In this document: in pieces, positions 1 to 10,074 of the stretch
Numbering within the stretch: position 1 is the stretch's first letter
Layout: each line of letters starts with the position of its first letter
Source of the DNA: Mycteria americana
Lineage: Eukaryota > Chordata > Aves > Ciconiiformes > Ciconiidae
DNA length: 64,000 bases
NCBI RefSeq assembly: GCF_035582795.1
Contig: NC_134366.1
Span: forward strand, 109,809,756 to 109,873,755
Direction: 5' to 3'
Notes under the pieces: generated by a model
The model's input: the letters and a program-made list of their open reading frames with translations, nothing else
Told to the model about the DNA's origin: nothing
The model's database searches: none
Made by a program: the position numbers and the translations under genes

Positions 1-159
1 GGTTGGTTGGTGTTTTTTGGGGTTTGTTTTTTTTTTTTCTTTTTTCCTTCATTTATTAAGCTGTCTTTGTCTCAACCCACCATCTCAACCCATTAGCATT
101 TTTCAGCTGTTTGTTTTTACATGATTTGGATGTCTCATGCTTGAGACCTTGACCCTTAC

Positions 160-255
160 CTGTGCCCAGCCACTACACTGTTAACAGAAATTTCAGAATG
201 AACTAAATGATTTGCTAGATGATCTTCCCTCTCCCCCAGAGCGAACACAATCCAA
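160..255 (-). CDS. Candidate internal coding exon, minus strand, gene unknown
   Basis: Seen: on the minus strand a T/C-rich tract ending in TTTTCCTGTTGTAG precedes position 255, and GGGCACAG followed by GTAAGG marks a donor after position 160. The 96 bases between are open in exactly one frame. They encode 31 whole codons beginning WIVFALGERED and ending SVVAGH, with one base carried in at the start and two carried out at the end, making a symmetric phase 2-2 exon. Inferred: a middle exon of the gene that starts in the CpG island. Against this, the first exon there ends in phase 1, so another exon must lie between them, and 31 open codons can occur by chance. I do not recognise the peptide and propose no function. 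Confidence 0.3.
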
Positions 256-1218
256 CTACAACAGGAAAACTCAAAAGAAAAAGACATGAGAGGTCTCAAA
301 TAGAAATTTAATTATATTTGGAAGCACTTAATGCATAGGAATGAATGAGGTACGAAGGTATGAGTGCAACTGCAATAGGGAATAAAATAATGAGGACCTG
401 CAATTGGCAGAAAGCTATGGAGAATGGACAGAACAAGGGCTGAAGTTATCATACAGCCAGAACTTAAACACAAGTTATTTAACTGCATAGATTACTGGGG
501 AAAAGGCACAGACATATTTCAAGTATAGTGAGGAACTAATGCGGAATTAAAGTACACCAGTGTAATCTATCTTCTTCTCACTGAGATCCAACCTACCCCT
601 CACACATAAACTTAGATTTTGTTACTGCAGAACAGTGAGATGACCAAACAAAAGTATCACTATTAAAGCCTAAAGATTATCTTTTCTAAGGCAAAAGTTT
701 GAGCAGTTGTCCCTCCTGTATGTTTTAAAAAGGAATTACCTATACCCATTGTATTTAAAAGATTTAGCCCACGTCACGGAAGCAGTACCACAACCTCTTC
801 ATTCTCGCCTGCACGACATCACTCACCTGTTCTTCTCTTGTCAGTCAGAGGTCACCACATAAAATCCTAGTGCACAACTACTAAAATAATATACACAATA
901 TAAATTCAGGGAAGACTTAACCGGTGAGTTCAAGTTGCATTTTTCTTCAATAATACAAAATTGGAATGTAAAGCCTCAGAACTGACTTTCCCCTAATTCA
1001 ATATACCCACACCCTAGGTGATGCTAGAGGACTGACAGGTAGCAAACAAAATACAGCCAGCTCTGCAGAGGCAGACTTAAAGCTACATTGCCTTCTCTGT
1101 GTTTCCCGTCTTTGTGTATTTAATATTTACCACTCTTCATATGTGAATCCTGTTAAAATTCAGGCCCTCTGAAGGCACAAAATACTCAGTTTTAACTGCA
1201 CTCATAAAGGAATTCAGT

Positions 1219-1337
1219 TTAAACTTGTGTAAAAGTAGCCTTTGGGTTTAAATATAGGGCATATACTCTGGGCTTAAAAACTGCTTCAGTATACTCTGCA
1301 AATATTTCACTTTGCTGTTCAAAGAATTCCTCTTCTG
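1219..1337 (-). CDS. Candidate exon with in-frame stop, minus strand, gene unknown
   Basis: Seen: a possible acceptor (CATTTTCAAATAG) before position 1337 is followed by an open frame of 38 residues ending in TAA at 1221-1219. The peptide is rich in Glu and aromatic residues (starting EEEFFEQQSEIF). Its incoming phase is 1, which matches the phase of the 5869-5929 exon, so direct joining would give a protein of about 59 residues. Inferred: either a terminal exon of a short protein or an alternative 3' end. The acceptor is only moderate, the frame is short enough to be chance, and the peptide matches no family I know. Confidence 0.2.
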
Positions 1338-2875
1338 CTATTTGAAAATGATCAGACAGTTGTGAAAGTCAAAACTGCTCATTTCATGTTGCTGCTATTC
1401 AAACAGTGACAAGCAGCACTGGTACAAATAGAAAGGACCTTCACTATGGGGAAGGAAAATTTAGGTGAAGAAAAGAAGACTGAAGGTGCAAGAACAGTAA
1501 TAGAGTCCTCAAAATCCTTCTCATACACCTGAAATAACAGCAGAAATAGCGAAGCAGTGACTACCAACTCATGGTAACAACTACACATTTATTGGGACAA
1601 AATGGAAACTCTCACAAAGTAGCCAAAAGAACCAGTGACAAAGTCTCAAGTTTTCACAGGACCTACAGAAAACCCTTGTCCACTACAGTAGCTAATAAAA
1701 TATCCATAAGCACCCAAAATATTACTCTGGATCTATAACAAATATGTCTTCAAACATTGTCTTTCCATTAGCTATTCAACTGAACAGTAAAAGCCTGGTA
1801 TTTATTTCAATTCCAGCTTAATAGCAACTCTTCATTGCTAAATTCTAATTAAAACAAAGAGTTGAGTAAGATTTTTCAAAATAACACCCTTACAATATGA
1901 GGCCTACCATATTTTTAAAAACTTTTCTCAAAGCAAAATCATATTGCATGTTCCAAAACACTTGTGTGTTTCAAGGCTTTTTCTTTTCAATTTTCAGGCA
2001 CTTCTGCCAAGCTCCAAAAATATTTAAAATTAGCATCTTCTGTTATGCTAATATCTTAAAAAAAGCATACAAAGAATATTTTATGCAAAGTCAGTTAGTA
2101 AAACTAAAAGTAAAGGTAACAGTTTGAGGGATTATTACTAAGAAAGTATCGCTAAGATATCCAAGCTGAAATCAGAGAAATAAATATATTCAGAAAGGGG
2201 CATGACAAAACATATACCAATATAAATAGAATACAATAAACGTTCCCCTGCATGTTTTCTTTGTGCTACCCTAGCTGTACAATAGCAGTGGAAATCGCTT
2301 TCTAGTGTCTTAGAGAGACTCCTAAGGGAACAGAGTAAACAGAACTGCCCCTTGGCCAGTGGTTCTCAAATGAATTTTGGCAACAATGCACAACAGACTA
2401 CAGAAAATTCACATGGCCTAAAACTCTGACAGTTCAAATGCTGTAATGCAGGTTACTTAAAACCACAGCAGCCACACTGGAAACTCTGAGGCCACATACA
2501 TGAATAATTCTTTTTTAACTTCCTTCTCAGGATAGAGGCCATGTCACGAGAACCTGTGTAAATGTGTTATTAGTGTGTTAACACCAATTATGTGTTAAGA
2601 GCTGCTTGTCCTTTTCTTTCTTTAAAAACATCTGCATGGAGTAGCATTTTTTCTAACGCATTCTTCTTCCTTCATATGTATTCAAAGTCTCATCCTGAAA
2701 TTTTCAGAAAGGCAAGAGCCAAGGACCTGCTGCTCTTCTGTAAAAGGATTTGCTATACAACCACTGCTAAGCAGCTAGAGCAAGAATCAAGGAGCAGCAA
2801 AACCCCAAATCACAGAAGATTAGCTCTTTTAAGCTTCTTGAGAATCATACCCTATACTTCATCCACCTCAAAGGA

Positions 2876-3135
2876 GAATCACAGAATGGTTAAGGTTAGA
2901 AAGGACCTCTGGAGGTCATCTTGTCTAACCCCTCTGGTTCAAGCAGGGCCACCTACAGCCAGTTGCCCAGGACTGCATATAGATGGGGTTTTGAATATCT
3001 GTACAGAAGGAGACTCCACAACTTCCCTGTGTAACCAATGCCAGTGCTCAGTCACGCTCACAGTAAAGAAGTGTTTCCTTATGCTCAGATAGAACCTCCT
3101 GTGTTTCAGTTTGTGCCCATCAGAGAGGTCAATTA
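2876..3135 (-). mobile_element. CR1 LINE 3' fragment, minus orientation
   Basis: On the plus strand this starts with the reverse complement of a CR1 3' end (GAATCACAGAATGGTTAAGG, then AAAGGACCTCTGGAGGTCAT). It continues into the C-terminal part of the CR1 reverse transcriptase ORF, where the minus-strand translation includes the typical GHKLKHRRF and IRKHFFTVSVTEHWH stretches. It is 5'-truncated near 3135, as CR1 copies usually are, and has substitutions throughout. A run of 21 A residues lies just beyond the truncation. It sits in the presumed first intron of the minus-strand gene, in the same orientation as that gene. Confidence 0.9.
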
Positions 3136-3148
3136 AGTTTGAAAAAAG

Positions 3149-3169
3149 AAAAAAAAAAAAAAAAAAAAA
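3149..3169. repeat. A21 homopolymer run
   Basis: Twenty-one consecutive A residues directly beside the truncated 5' end of a CR1 fragment. CR1 elements do not use poly(A) tails, so this is probably a simple repeat rather than a retrotransposition tail. Confidence 0.9.
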
Positions 3170-5220
3170 GAGACAGAGAATCACAAGACGGTTTTGGGAA
3201 AACAGTACCAATGCAAAAATAGTTATCTTAGAATAGCAGCCATTGAGGTCAAGGTATTGTTCTGACTGTTGCTGCCTAGAGTTCAGTTTTTTATCTAACA
3301 TATTTAATTTTCCTAGAACAAAGAACATGTTCCAGTATTTGACTTGCATGGTGGTTAAAGAAGTCTAAGGAAGCTGCACAACAAACATTACTGACTCACC
3401 TTTATTTTCTTCCAAACAAAGCTGTACTACATTAAACACACAGACTGTACAATTACAGAGAGCAACACCTCTCTTCGTGAAAGACATTAGCGTACCAGGG
3501 TTGTAGGAATTCTGAGGACCACACTAAAAAGGAACAAAACCTAAAAACGTACAATTTCCTAAGCAAAAGACATGAAATCTATTTCTGTAAACAGCTATTT
3601 TCTAAATAAAATTCCTCCTGCTAAAAGTGAAGCCTATGGAATTCACAACCAGTTTTCAAAGTCTGTCAGCCTGTAGCTGAATGGGACAAAACAGCCGCAT
3701 GTCCTGAGAACGTAAATTTCCCAGATTCAAGCTGTCCTGCTCAGCCAGAGCTTCTTCATTCGTGACCTTCTTTTAGCCACATGTAAGTGTAGAAAAAAAA
3801 CCGTGACGCTTGTCAACACTGACTTTGCTGTTTTCCCAAACTGCTGAAATCTCAAGGACCAAAGACTTCAGAACCCACAATGTTTGTCTATACAGGGCAG
3901 AGTCCTTGCAATTGCAGACTGCAGAAGTCTCTGAATCCGTGCAGTAGCCCTAGACCCTGTAATTCTAAACTGCTGTCTGCAAACTACCTCTATAAAACAA
4001 CTGCATTAATAAATTAGCAAATTTCTTTTTAAAAAATTAAATACATGAAAAATACAAAATATGATCAAACTCACAGTAAGTCCTGTCACCCATACCTCTT
4101 ACCATAGGAAGGGTCTAAGATCAAGGTCCAACTACAAACAAAAGGGATACAGCTATGAGGCACTTTTTCTAGACAGCTTGTCCCAGTCTTGATCTTCTCA
4201 TTCATACATCATGCCATTATTACAGGAGCTTACACACATATGATACATGTGTCCCCTTGCAAGAACTACTAGAGAATTAAGTAGACATTTTAGTTAAAAT
4301 AAACTTTAAAAAAAACCTCAGCTTCCAAAACTGTTAACAGCCAAAGCTCTTTGGGTCCTTCTTTATATACTTATTATTTAGTATTCAAAAGCCGAGATCA
4401 ATGGCTCCAACAAAAAAATAAAATATAATAAAAACTTCTGGTAGGAACCTATGGCCCATTTGGCTTTCCATACTGGAGAAAACATTTTACCCAACTTCCC
4501 AACACTCATGTAACAGTACAGCATTTTTTTTTGCCTGCCAGCATATTTCAATTCTACAAAAAGTATCCTATAGAAGGCTCACCTACACGTTACTCTTGAA
4601 GAGCCAGAGCTCATCTGCAAGTATTCAGAAAACCAGACATTCTATATATATATACTGAAAATATTACTTAGTTGACTTTTCATGACTGAAATAACCACAG
4701 TATTTGAATGTTTTATGAAATCTCTCCCCATTCTATATGGGTTAAAAAAAAAAAATCTACTGCTGCATGCTTGTGTTGAAAGAGAAGTCATTGACGAGGG
4801 TTTCAGGTCTATCCAAAACGCAGTATTTTTGCAGTTTGTGGGCTTTACTCAGATACTACTCACAGATCCCTAGTAACATCAGCAGGATTGAACTACACAA
4901 AAGAGCCATAAAACTCACTACCTACAAATTGCTGTCAAAAAAAACCCCAAGTTCATCAAACCAATCCTGCCCTGAAGTACTCTCTAGTCATCAACGACAC
5001 TAAAATGCAAGCAAAAATTTAGAAATTAAAGCGTAACACAGAGTAATATATGTTTGGGAAAGAAAACCAGTTCTTTTTTGTACATATACTCACAAAGAAA
5101 ACGACTACAAAGGTGTTTTTTAAAGCCTCAAAAAAAGCCCTCCTTCTTGCAATCAGAGAAATGGAAGAGTTTACTCTTATTTTCCCTCGTTTACCATCCT
5201 TTATTCGAAGATCTCATTAA
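3170..5220. other. Non-coding stretch, presumed intron of the minus-strand gene
   Basis: AT-rich sequence without a recognisable gene or large repeat, apart from the candidate exon at 3400-3523. Minus-strand pseudo-splice sites occur near 4105 and 4585, but the segments they bound are about 30 bases long and do not keep an open frame with the upstream exon. Composition changes abruptly to CpG-rich at about 5225. Confidence 0.5.
3400..3523 (-). CDS. Candidate internal exon, minus strand, gene unknown
   Basis: Seen: an excellent polypyrimidine acceptor (GTTTTGTTCCTTTTTAG) before position 3523 and a strong donor (AAAG followed by GTGAGT) after 3400. The 124 bases between are open from the first base for 41 codons plus one base (phase 0 in, phase 1 out). 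The peptide is Cys-rich and includes FTKRGVALCNCTVCVFNVV. Its phase does not fit directly onto the 5869-5929 exon, which ends in phase 1; read in phase 1 this segment stops after about 22 codons. Chance is a realistic explanation, since AT-rich introns contain many such pseudo-exons. No family recognised. Confidence 0.2.
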
Positions 5221-5868
5221 TTTGGCCCGGGGGGGAGGGGAGACAGTGCGAGGGGAAGGAAAAGAGCGGCGGAAGGACTCGGGAGCCTTTCCTGTCCTGC
5301 CTGCCGCAAGCCCGCCCGGGCTCTCCCACCGGCCCTCACCAGCTCCAGCCAGCCCGGCGCCGGGACCTGCCTTCGCAGCACCCGCACCACGGCCGCAGGC
5401 GCGCCGGGAGGAAGAGGCCTCTGGCCTGGGCCGAGAAACCCTTCTCCGCCGATAGCCTCGCCGCCGCCCCACGACGGGGCAGCAAGCGAAGGCAACGGCC
5501 GCGCCGCGACCAGTTCCCCCCGCAGCCTCCGTGGGTGAGGAGCCATTACAGCCGCCGCCCCCCCACCCCCCCGAGAGGGAGGCGAGTGGCTGCGGGCAGG
5601 TCGCGGGGCTCGACGGGCCAACCAAGCTCCCCTCCGCCGCGCCGTGTGGGCCGGCGGGAGCTGCCCGCTCGGTATCATTCCGCAGGGCCGGGCCAGGCTC
5701 CCTCCCCTCCCCTCCGCCCTCTTGCCTATACACTCACACAATAGACCCGGCCTTCCTCCCCCATATCCGGGGACTATATGCGGAGCCCGCGGAGGCTTTT
5801 CGCCTTCTCGCGGCGCCCGCGCTTCCACCCCCGGGCGCGTATCGCGCTCGCCCGGCCGCGCTGTTTAC

Positions 5869-5929
5869 CTGACTCGGTGCCGGCCTTGCTAGTCTCCCTG
5901 CTGGCTTTGGGAGGCCGCCCCCTCGGCAT
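5869..5929 (-). CDS. First coding exon of an unidentified gene with an N-terminal AT-hook-like motif
   Basis: Seen: ATG at 5929 in the context GCAGCCATGC (G at -3, good Kozak), the first ATG in its frame within the island. It encodes 20 codons starting MPRGRPPKAS and rich in Lys, Arg, Ser and Thr. The sequence then runs into GAGTCAG followed by GTAAAC, a good splice donor, leaving one base of the next codon (phase 1). Known: PRGRP flanked by basic residues is the core of the AT-hook, a minor-groove DNA-binding motif of nuclear chromatin proteins such as HMGA. Inferred: a nuclear, possibly DNA-binding protein whose gene continues leftwards past the window edge. The frame stays open through the donor for some distance, but that extension is CpG-island composition. 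I cannot name the gene from 20 residues. Confidence 0.6.
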
Positions 5930-5935
5930 GGCTGC

Positions 5936-5988
5936 CCCCTCCCTCCCCCCACCCCCCCCCCCCAGCGCGCGCACACACACACACACAC
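5936..5988. repeat. C-rich tract and (CA)n microsatellite just upstream of the start codon
   Basis: A C-rich run (5936-5963, interrupted by single T and A bases) and eight to nine CA units (5972-5988). On the minus strand they become a G-rich/TG repeat within the presumed 5' untranslated region, 10-60 bases before the ATG at 5929. G-rich 5' UTR segments can form quadruplex-like structures, but no functional claim is made. Confidence 0.85.
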
Positions 5989-6031
5989 TTGGCAACGGCG
6001 GAGGAAGCGGCGGTTGGTGAAGGGGGGACGA

Positions 6032-6043
6032 GGGGGCGGGGCC
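6032..6043. promoter_or_regulatory. GC box (Sp1-type)
   Basis: GGGGGCGGGGCC matches the consensus Sp1/KLF GC box. It lies about 100 bases upstream of the minus-strand start codon inside the CpG island. Presence of the motif is seen; binding is inferred. Confidence 0.6.
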
Positions 6044-6116
6044 GAGCGAGCCAGCCCGGCCCTACACACGGGCGGCCGGGGACGCGGCGCTGTGGGAGCA
6101 CGCCAGGCGGGGGGCT

Positions 6117-6128
6117 GGCGCAGGCGCA
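6117..6128. promoter_or_regulatory. NRF-1-like site 1
   Basis: GGCGCAGGCGCA fits the NRF-1 half-site arrangement GCGCA-nGCGC with one central mismatch from the perfect palindrome. The identical 12-mer recurs at 6220-6231. Confidence 0.5.
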
Positions 6129-6150
6129 CACGGGCCCACCGTAGCGGGAC

Positions 6151-6164
6151 GGGGGGGGGGGGGG
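6151..6164. repeat. G14 homopolymer
   Basis: Fourteen consecutive G residues inside the CpG island, prone to length errors in sequencing and assembly. Confidence 0.9.
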
Positions 6165-6200
6165 AGTAGGGAGAGAGAAGAGCGAGCGAGGAAGAGGCGA

Positions 6201-6207
6201 ACTCACG
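6201..6207 (-). other. Possible splice donor of an alternative non-coding first exon
   Basis: On the minus strand the sequence reads TTGCC followed by GTGAGT, where GTGAGT is a consensus 5' splice site. If used, a non-coding first exon would end at 6207 and splice past the ATG at 5929 to a downstream exon. This is inference from a short motif in GC-rich sequence. Confidence 0.25.
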
Positions 6208-6219
6208 GCAAGGCCAGGC

Positions 6220-6231
6220 GGCGCAGGCGCA
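6220..6231. promoter_or_regulatory. NRF-1-like site 2
   Basis: Second exact copy of GGCGCAGGCGCA, 103 bases from the first. Confidence 0.5.
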
Positions 6232-6318
6232 CTGAGCGCGCCTCGCCAACGCGGGCGGGGGGGGGGGTACACGGTGGCGTGAAAGAGGTCGCGGAGGGGC
6301 GGTGGCAGGAGGCTAGGT

Positions 6319-6330
6319 TGCGCATGCGCG
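6319..6330. promoter_or_regulatory. NRF-1 site 3 (perfect palindromic core)
   Basis: TGCGCATGCGCG is a textbook NRF-1 motif with the full GCGCATGCGC palindrome. It is the strongest of the four sites. The embedded ATG on the minus strand opens a short upstream frame that would matter only if transcription starts beyond it. Confidence 0.7.
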
Positions 6331-6402
6331 AGGCGCCGGAGTGGGAGGGGGCCTTCACGTGCGTGCGCGCGCGCCTGGGGGGGTGGTACATTTGGGTGCG
6401 GC

Positions 6403-6414
6403 GGCGCATGCGCC
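6403..6414. promoter_or_regulatory. NRF-1-like site 4
   Basis: GGCGCATGCGCC, a perfect 12-bp palindrome with the NRF-1 core CGCATGCG. Confidence 0.65.
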
Positions 6415-7126
6415 GGTGTGTGGGCGGCGGGTGGAGGTCAGTACCCGGCGCGGCTGGGCGCCGGCTGAGCGAGTTGTGCCTGGTCCGGTGTGGGCCTCTG
6501 GTCCTCCTGACTGCAGGAGCCGGCACGGCGGGTCTGCCTGAGTGTTGCTGCAGCGGGAGGGCTGAAGTTTCCCTTTCAGAGCATAGAAACAGGTGGGGCG
6601 GCGTCAGGCCGGGCTCGGCCAAAACCGCGGCGGCGGCGCCGTTCCCTGGGGGCGATCGTTCCTTGCCCTCCCCTCCTGCGCCCTCCGTGGGTTCTGGTTT
6701 TAGCCTGGGAGGTGCATAGCGTGTGCACGGCGGACGTGGGGCTCACGCCCGCCCCAGAAACGCGTTACCTCCAGCACGCATCCCTGTCAGGGCTGGCGGG
6801 GTTTCCTGCCTAAACACCGGGCGGTCTGTGAGCGGCCTGAGCTCCACTGCCTGAGGAGATCTGGGGGGGACACAAAAGATCACTGGCTCATTTAATAGTA
6901 ATTTTTGGGTATTGTAAGCCATAATGTTCAACTCTGTCACCTGTAACTTGTGTGCATTGGAAGTGTGCCCTCTGGAAAGGGCTTAAAGATGGAGATATTT
7001 TTGTTGATGGCTTGTTCCAGCACTTCATGGCTTTCATTGCCTCCAAAGACACTGCTGTATGTCATCTTTGAATTCATAGGGCTTCAGCTTCTAAAATGAG
7101 ATTTTTATTGCACCTGTTTCTTGCTA

Positions 7127-7132
7127 AATAAA
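7127..7132 (+). terminator. Poly(A) signal of a possible short divergent plus-strand transcript
   Basis: AATAAA followed about 20 bases later by a T/G-rich stretch (TGCTTTTGATGGGTG), the usual layout of a polyadenylation site. It lies about 400 bases beyond the island edge in plus orientation and could end an unspliced or short non-coding divergent transcript. Isolated AATAAA hexamers are common in AT-rich DNA, so this is only suggestive. Confidence 0.3.
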
Positions 7133-10074
7133 ACTTTAATACAAAACACTTGCTTTTGATGGGTGACTGGATTAATCTTTTTTCATTATGTCAATAGTTT
7201 GACCTATTTAAGAGTCTTTCTCTGAGTTACATTTTCTTTTTGCACCTTTTAATTTTTAAACACCCTTTTAAAAAGGGTATATTTCTGTACAAAGGGAACT
7301 GCTATGAGAATACTGCCTACAGTGATAAAACTACCTTTTTTATTTTGTTTTGGCTACTCAGTCTTTCACCCAAAACTTGATCCAAAACCTACTTCCTACC
7401 GAGCCAGGTTGCTGCTTCTTAGTTGCCCAACTGTTACAATGCTCAAGTTCTTCAGGATATCCCTTTTTTCCTCCCCCCATCCCATACAGCCAGCACCTGG
7501 CCGGTTTCTTTATTTCAAACCATATAGTGTTTCAGTAGTCTGTGTTAAAACACATTTAATATAATGTAGGCTTAGTTAAGCAAGTCGGATGACCCTGTCC
7601 TCATTTATTACACTTATTACTTTAATGTCATTTCTGCAGTCTCTGCAAATAGTATCAAGCAGGTACTTCGGATCACTGATCAAATAGGGCAGGCTGGGTA
7701 CTGATACCTGTAAACTATAGTAGCAAAACATCACTTAATAGTTTTCTCATCCTTGAATGTTAATTATCACTTTGTTAATTCATTTATCTTGTTCTGTTGC
7801 AAATGTATGAAGCTATTTTTTTCATCAGTTCTAAGTTAAATGCCTTTCAGATACCTGATTAAATTACATCTAAAAACTTGCCTTTAGCTACCAAATTTAA
7901 TCATATCAAAGAATGAAATCAGGTTTTTGGAATGCCAGGTTTCATTTCTTCCTGACGGCTAAGGTTGGGTAAGCAATATTTAGATAATTTCTTATTCTAT
8001 CTACCAGTAAAAAGTGTACGGTATTTAATTTCCTCTGCAGAAGTGCAGCATTGGAGCATAAATACAGAAAGGAGGACTGAAGCTGCTGTGACCCTTGCCT
8101 GGGGCTCTTGTGAGCGGACTACTCACTACAGCCCAGCTAGAGGCAGGGAGAAGGCAAAGAACAGCAGTGGCCTCTGGTGGATATAGGCTAGTTCTGTGCT
8201 GAAAATCAAACTTGCCGGTGGTTTCAGCAGTGAGCTACAACCTACAAGTACATGAGACAAGGTGACATGACTTCAGTTAGACCCTAGGGACAGGACTCAA
8301 AAACAAAGAACCCCAACTGAATCAGTATCTAGAAAACCTTTGCACGAGCTCATTATTTTAACTACTTCTGATTTTGTTCCAACTTTGTTATCAGTATTAT
8401 CTGTATTTTTTGTTGAGGTCTTCTGCTTTAGGATTAAGAACTTTGAATCCCGAGTTTTGTCTCAGTTTTGAAAAGAACTGATGTACACATTACAGGAATG
8501 TAAGTGGGATTGTATGTGCAGGCAACTCCTGTCTGTACTGATGGTAATGAAAATTGTACCTCATTTGTCAAGTCTAATGCAAAAGCCAACTTTAATTTCT
8601 ATTTTAGCTTTTCAGCATTCTTGTTCCCTGCATGTCTTTCAGTGCTCAGCAGCAGTACATACAATCCTGGTTAATTTTGTACTGCAAAAGTCTGTGCATC
8701 ATCTGTTCCAAATTGCTGTGGTATGTTTGTCGTTGCCTATCAGTCTTCTAACACTTCTGCATCACTCTCTCATTCTGTACAAAACTAGCTCTGCATAAAA
8801 GTAGAAAAGACATCAGATTTTACTTCAGATCCTCAAGGAGCCTGTGGTACTGGGAGACAACAGTTTATGAAGAGTATGTGGAATAGGTGTTGAAGAGCAT
8901 ATGAAAATAACTTTTTATTAAGGAAATCCAGTGGCAAATCATATACTTAAAATACTGGCTTTAACTTTACAGCCATTTTCAATCTAGTGAAGCTATTTAA
9001 TCTCTGTGTAATTTCCCTTCTTTGTCTATGTGATTGACATGATATTTCTCACCTGCACTTTGCAACTCCTGGAAGAAAGGCACTGCACGCAGAGCTAAAA
9101 CTGTTGCTCTACTTGTTAGTGAATCTCTTATCTACATTTGCAGAGATGCTGGTATTTCAAAATATTTAAAATTTGTTGTATTTTGTAAATAATAAAATAA
9201 CCTGTTAGAGTCTTTCTCTAAAGCCTCTGGCATTATTCTAGAGGTGCTACAAAGGAAAATTCTCAGTTTTGGGGTGTGCCCTAGCATTGCAACCCAGTGC
9301 CTTCTCAGGTGAGAGCCTAGCAGACCATTACTCATGCTCTGCTGTCCATGCAAAGGAAGCAGGGGTCTGTTCCCCAGGTGGAATCTGTAACGTAATACAG
9401 AGACTGCTAGATGGTTGGCCTTTAACTCTTTCTGTCATGAATTTTATCTGGTATCACTAATTTCTAGGAAGAAAAGCAGCTATAGTGTCAGCCCTTAAAA
9501 TATGCAACATTAAAAGTTATGCTTGTTTTTTATCTACAGATGAAGAATATGGTGAAGACAGAGTAAGGTTAACATGGCCACAGAACAAATTGAATTCTAG
9601 GTTTTACTACTGACTAGTAGTACTAGATGTGCAACTAAATTTTAAGGTAAACTAATGAAATCCAGTGAACCATTTCAGTAAAGCTACTTACTAAGTAGCA
9701 TAGTATTTACTGTTACAGTTGTCAGACCCTTACTTATTTTCAGTTGCTTATGGCTTTGCCACACTTGAACTGTTTGGACTAAAATTCCCATGCCAACTCT
9801 CTAACTTCAGTTTGGGTTTGGTTGATTTAAACAGACTGCTTCTATTTGTTAAATTAAGTTTCAACCTTTTTTGGTTTTTAAGAAGGCGCATAAAATTATT
9901 TGCTGTGCTCACCAGTGAAACCAGTGATTGAAAATTTTGACGCTAGCATGAATTTTAAGTCAGGATGAGTCTCTCCAATAAAACGCTCTCAAATATTGGA
10001 CTCTCTCCAATAAAACTTCAAATTTATCCTTTTTATATATGTTTTAAAAAAAATTATCAGAATGTGCTCAATAA

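Larger units (their letters stand above)
1..2875. other. Non-coding stretch left of the CpG island, presumed intron of the minus-strand gene
   Basis: AT-rich sequence with no recognisable protein family on either strand. If the minus-strand exon at 5869-5929 is real, this lies downstream of it in that gene, so intron or later exons are expected. Two minus-strand exon candidates (160-255 and 1219-1337) are listed separately. The first 50 bases are a T/G-rich low-complexity run. I see no clear repeat element in the rest. Confidence 0.5.
5220..6720. promoter_or_regulatory. CpG island promoter
   Basis: About 1.5 kb of very GC-rich, CpG-dense sequence with sharp edges in an otherwise AT-rich window, the only such block here. 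It contains a GC box, four NRF-1-like palindromes, C/G homopolymers, a CA microsatellite and a translation start with splice donor on the minus strand. CpG islands of this kind mark constitutively used vertebrate promoters, often bidirectional. The minus-strand exon indicates transcription leftwards, with the start site probably somewhere in 5930-6450. Long open frames in all six readings inside the island are an expected effect of GC richness (few stop codons) and are not called as genes. Confidence 0.92.

Noticed and set aside
827..960. Minus-strand exon ending at a perfect AACAG/GTGAGT donor
   Set aside because: All three frames contain stops between the donor and any plausible acceptor.
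2592..3092. 166-codon plus-strand open frame
   Set aside because: Its right half is antisense to a minus-strand CR1 fragment, so it is a shadow of the repeat.
3130..3170. A21 run as the poly(A) tail of a retrotransposon
   Set aside because: It adjoins the truncated 5' end of a CR1 copy, and CR1 elements end in octamer repeats rather than poly(A).
4585..4616. 32-base minus-strand exon with good splice sites
   Set aside because: In the phase required by the upstream exon it ends in a stop codon; only 32 bases long and otherwise unsupported.
5191..5828. Long minus-strand open frames of 180 and 203 codons inside the CpG island
   Set aside because: They overlap each other in different frames, are dominated by Pro, Gly, Arg and Ala, and have mirror frames on the plus strand. 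This is what stop-poor GC-rich sequence produces.
5734..6622. Further overlapping open frames of 110-170 codons on both strands of the island
   Set aside because: Same composition artefact; no domain, and they conflict with the better supported ATG and donor at 5929-5868.
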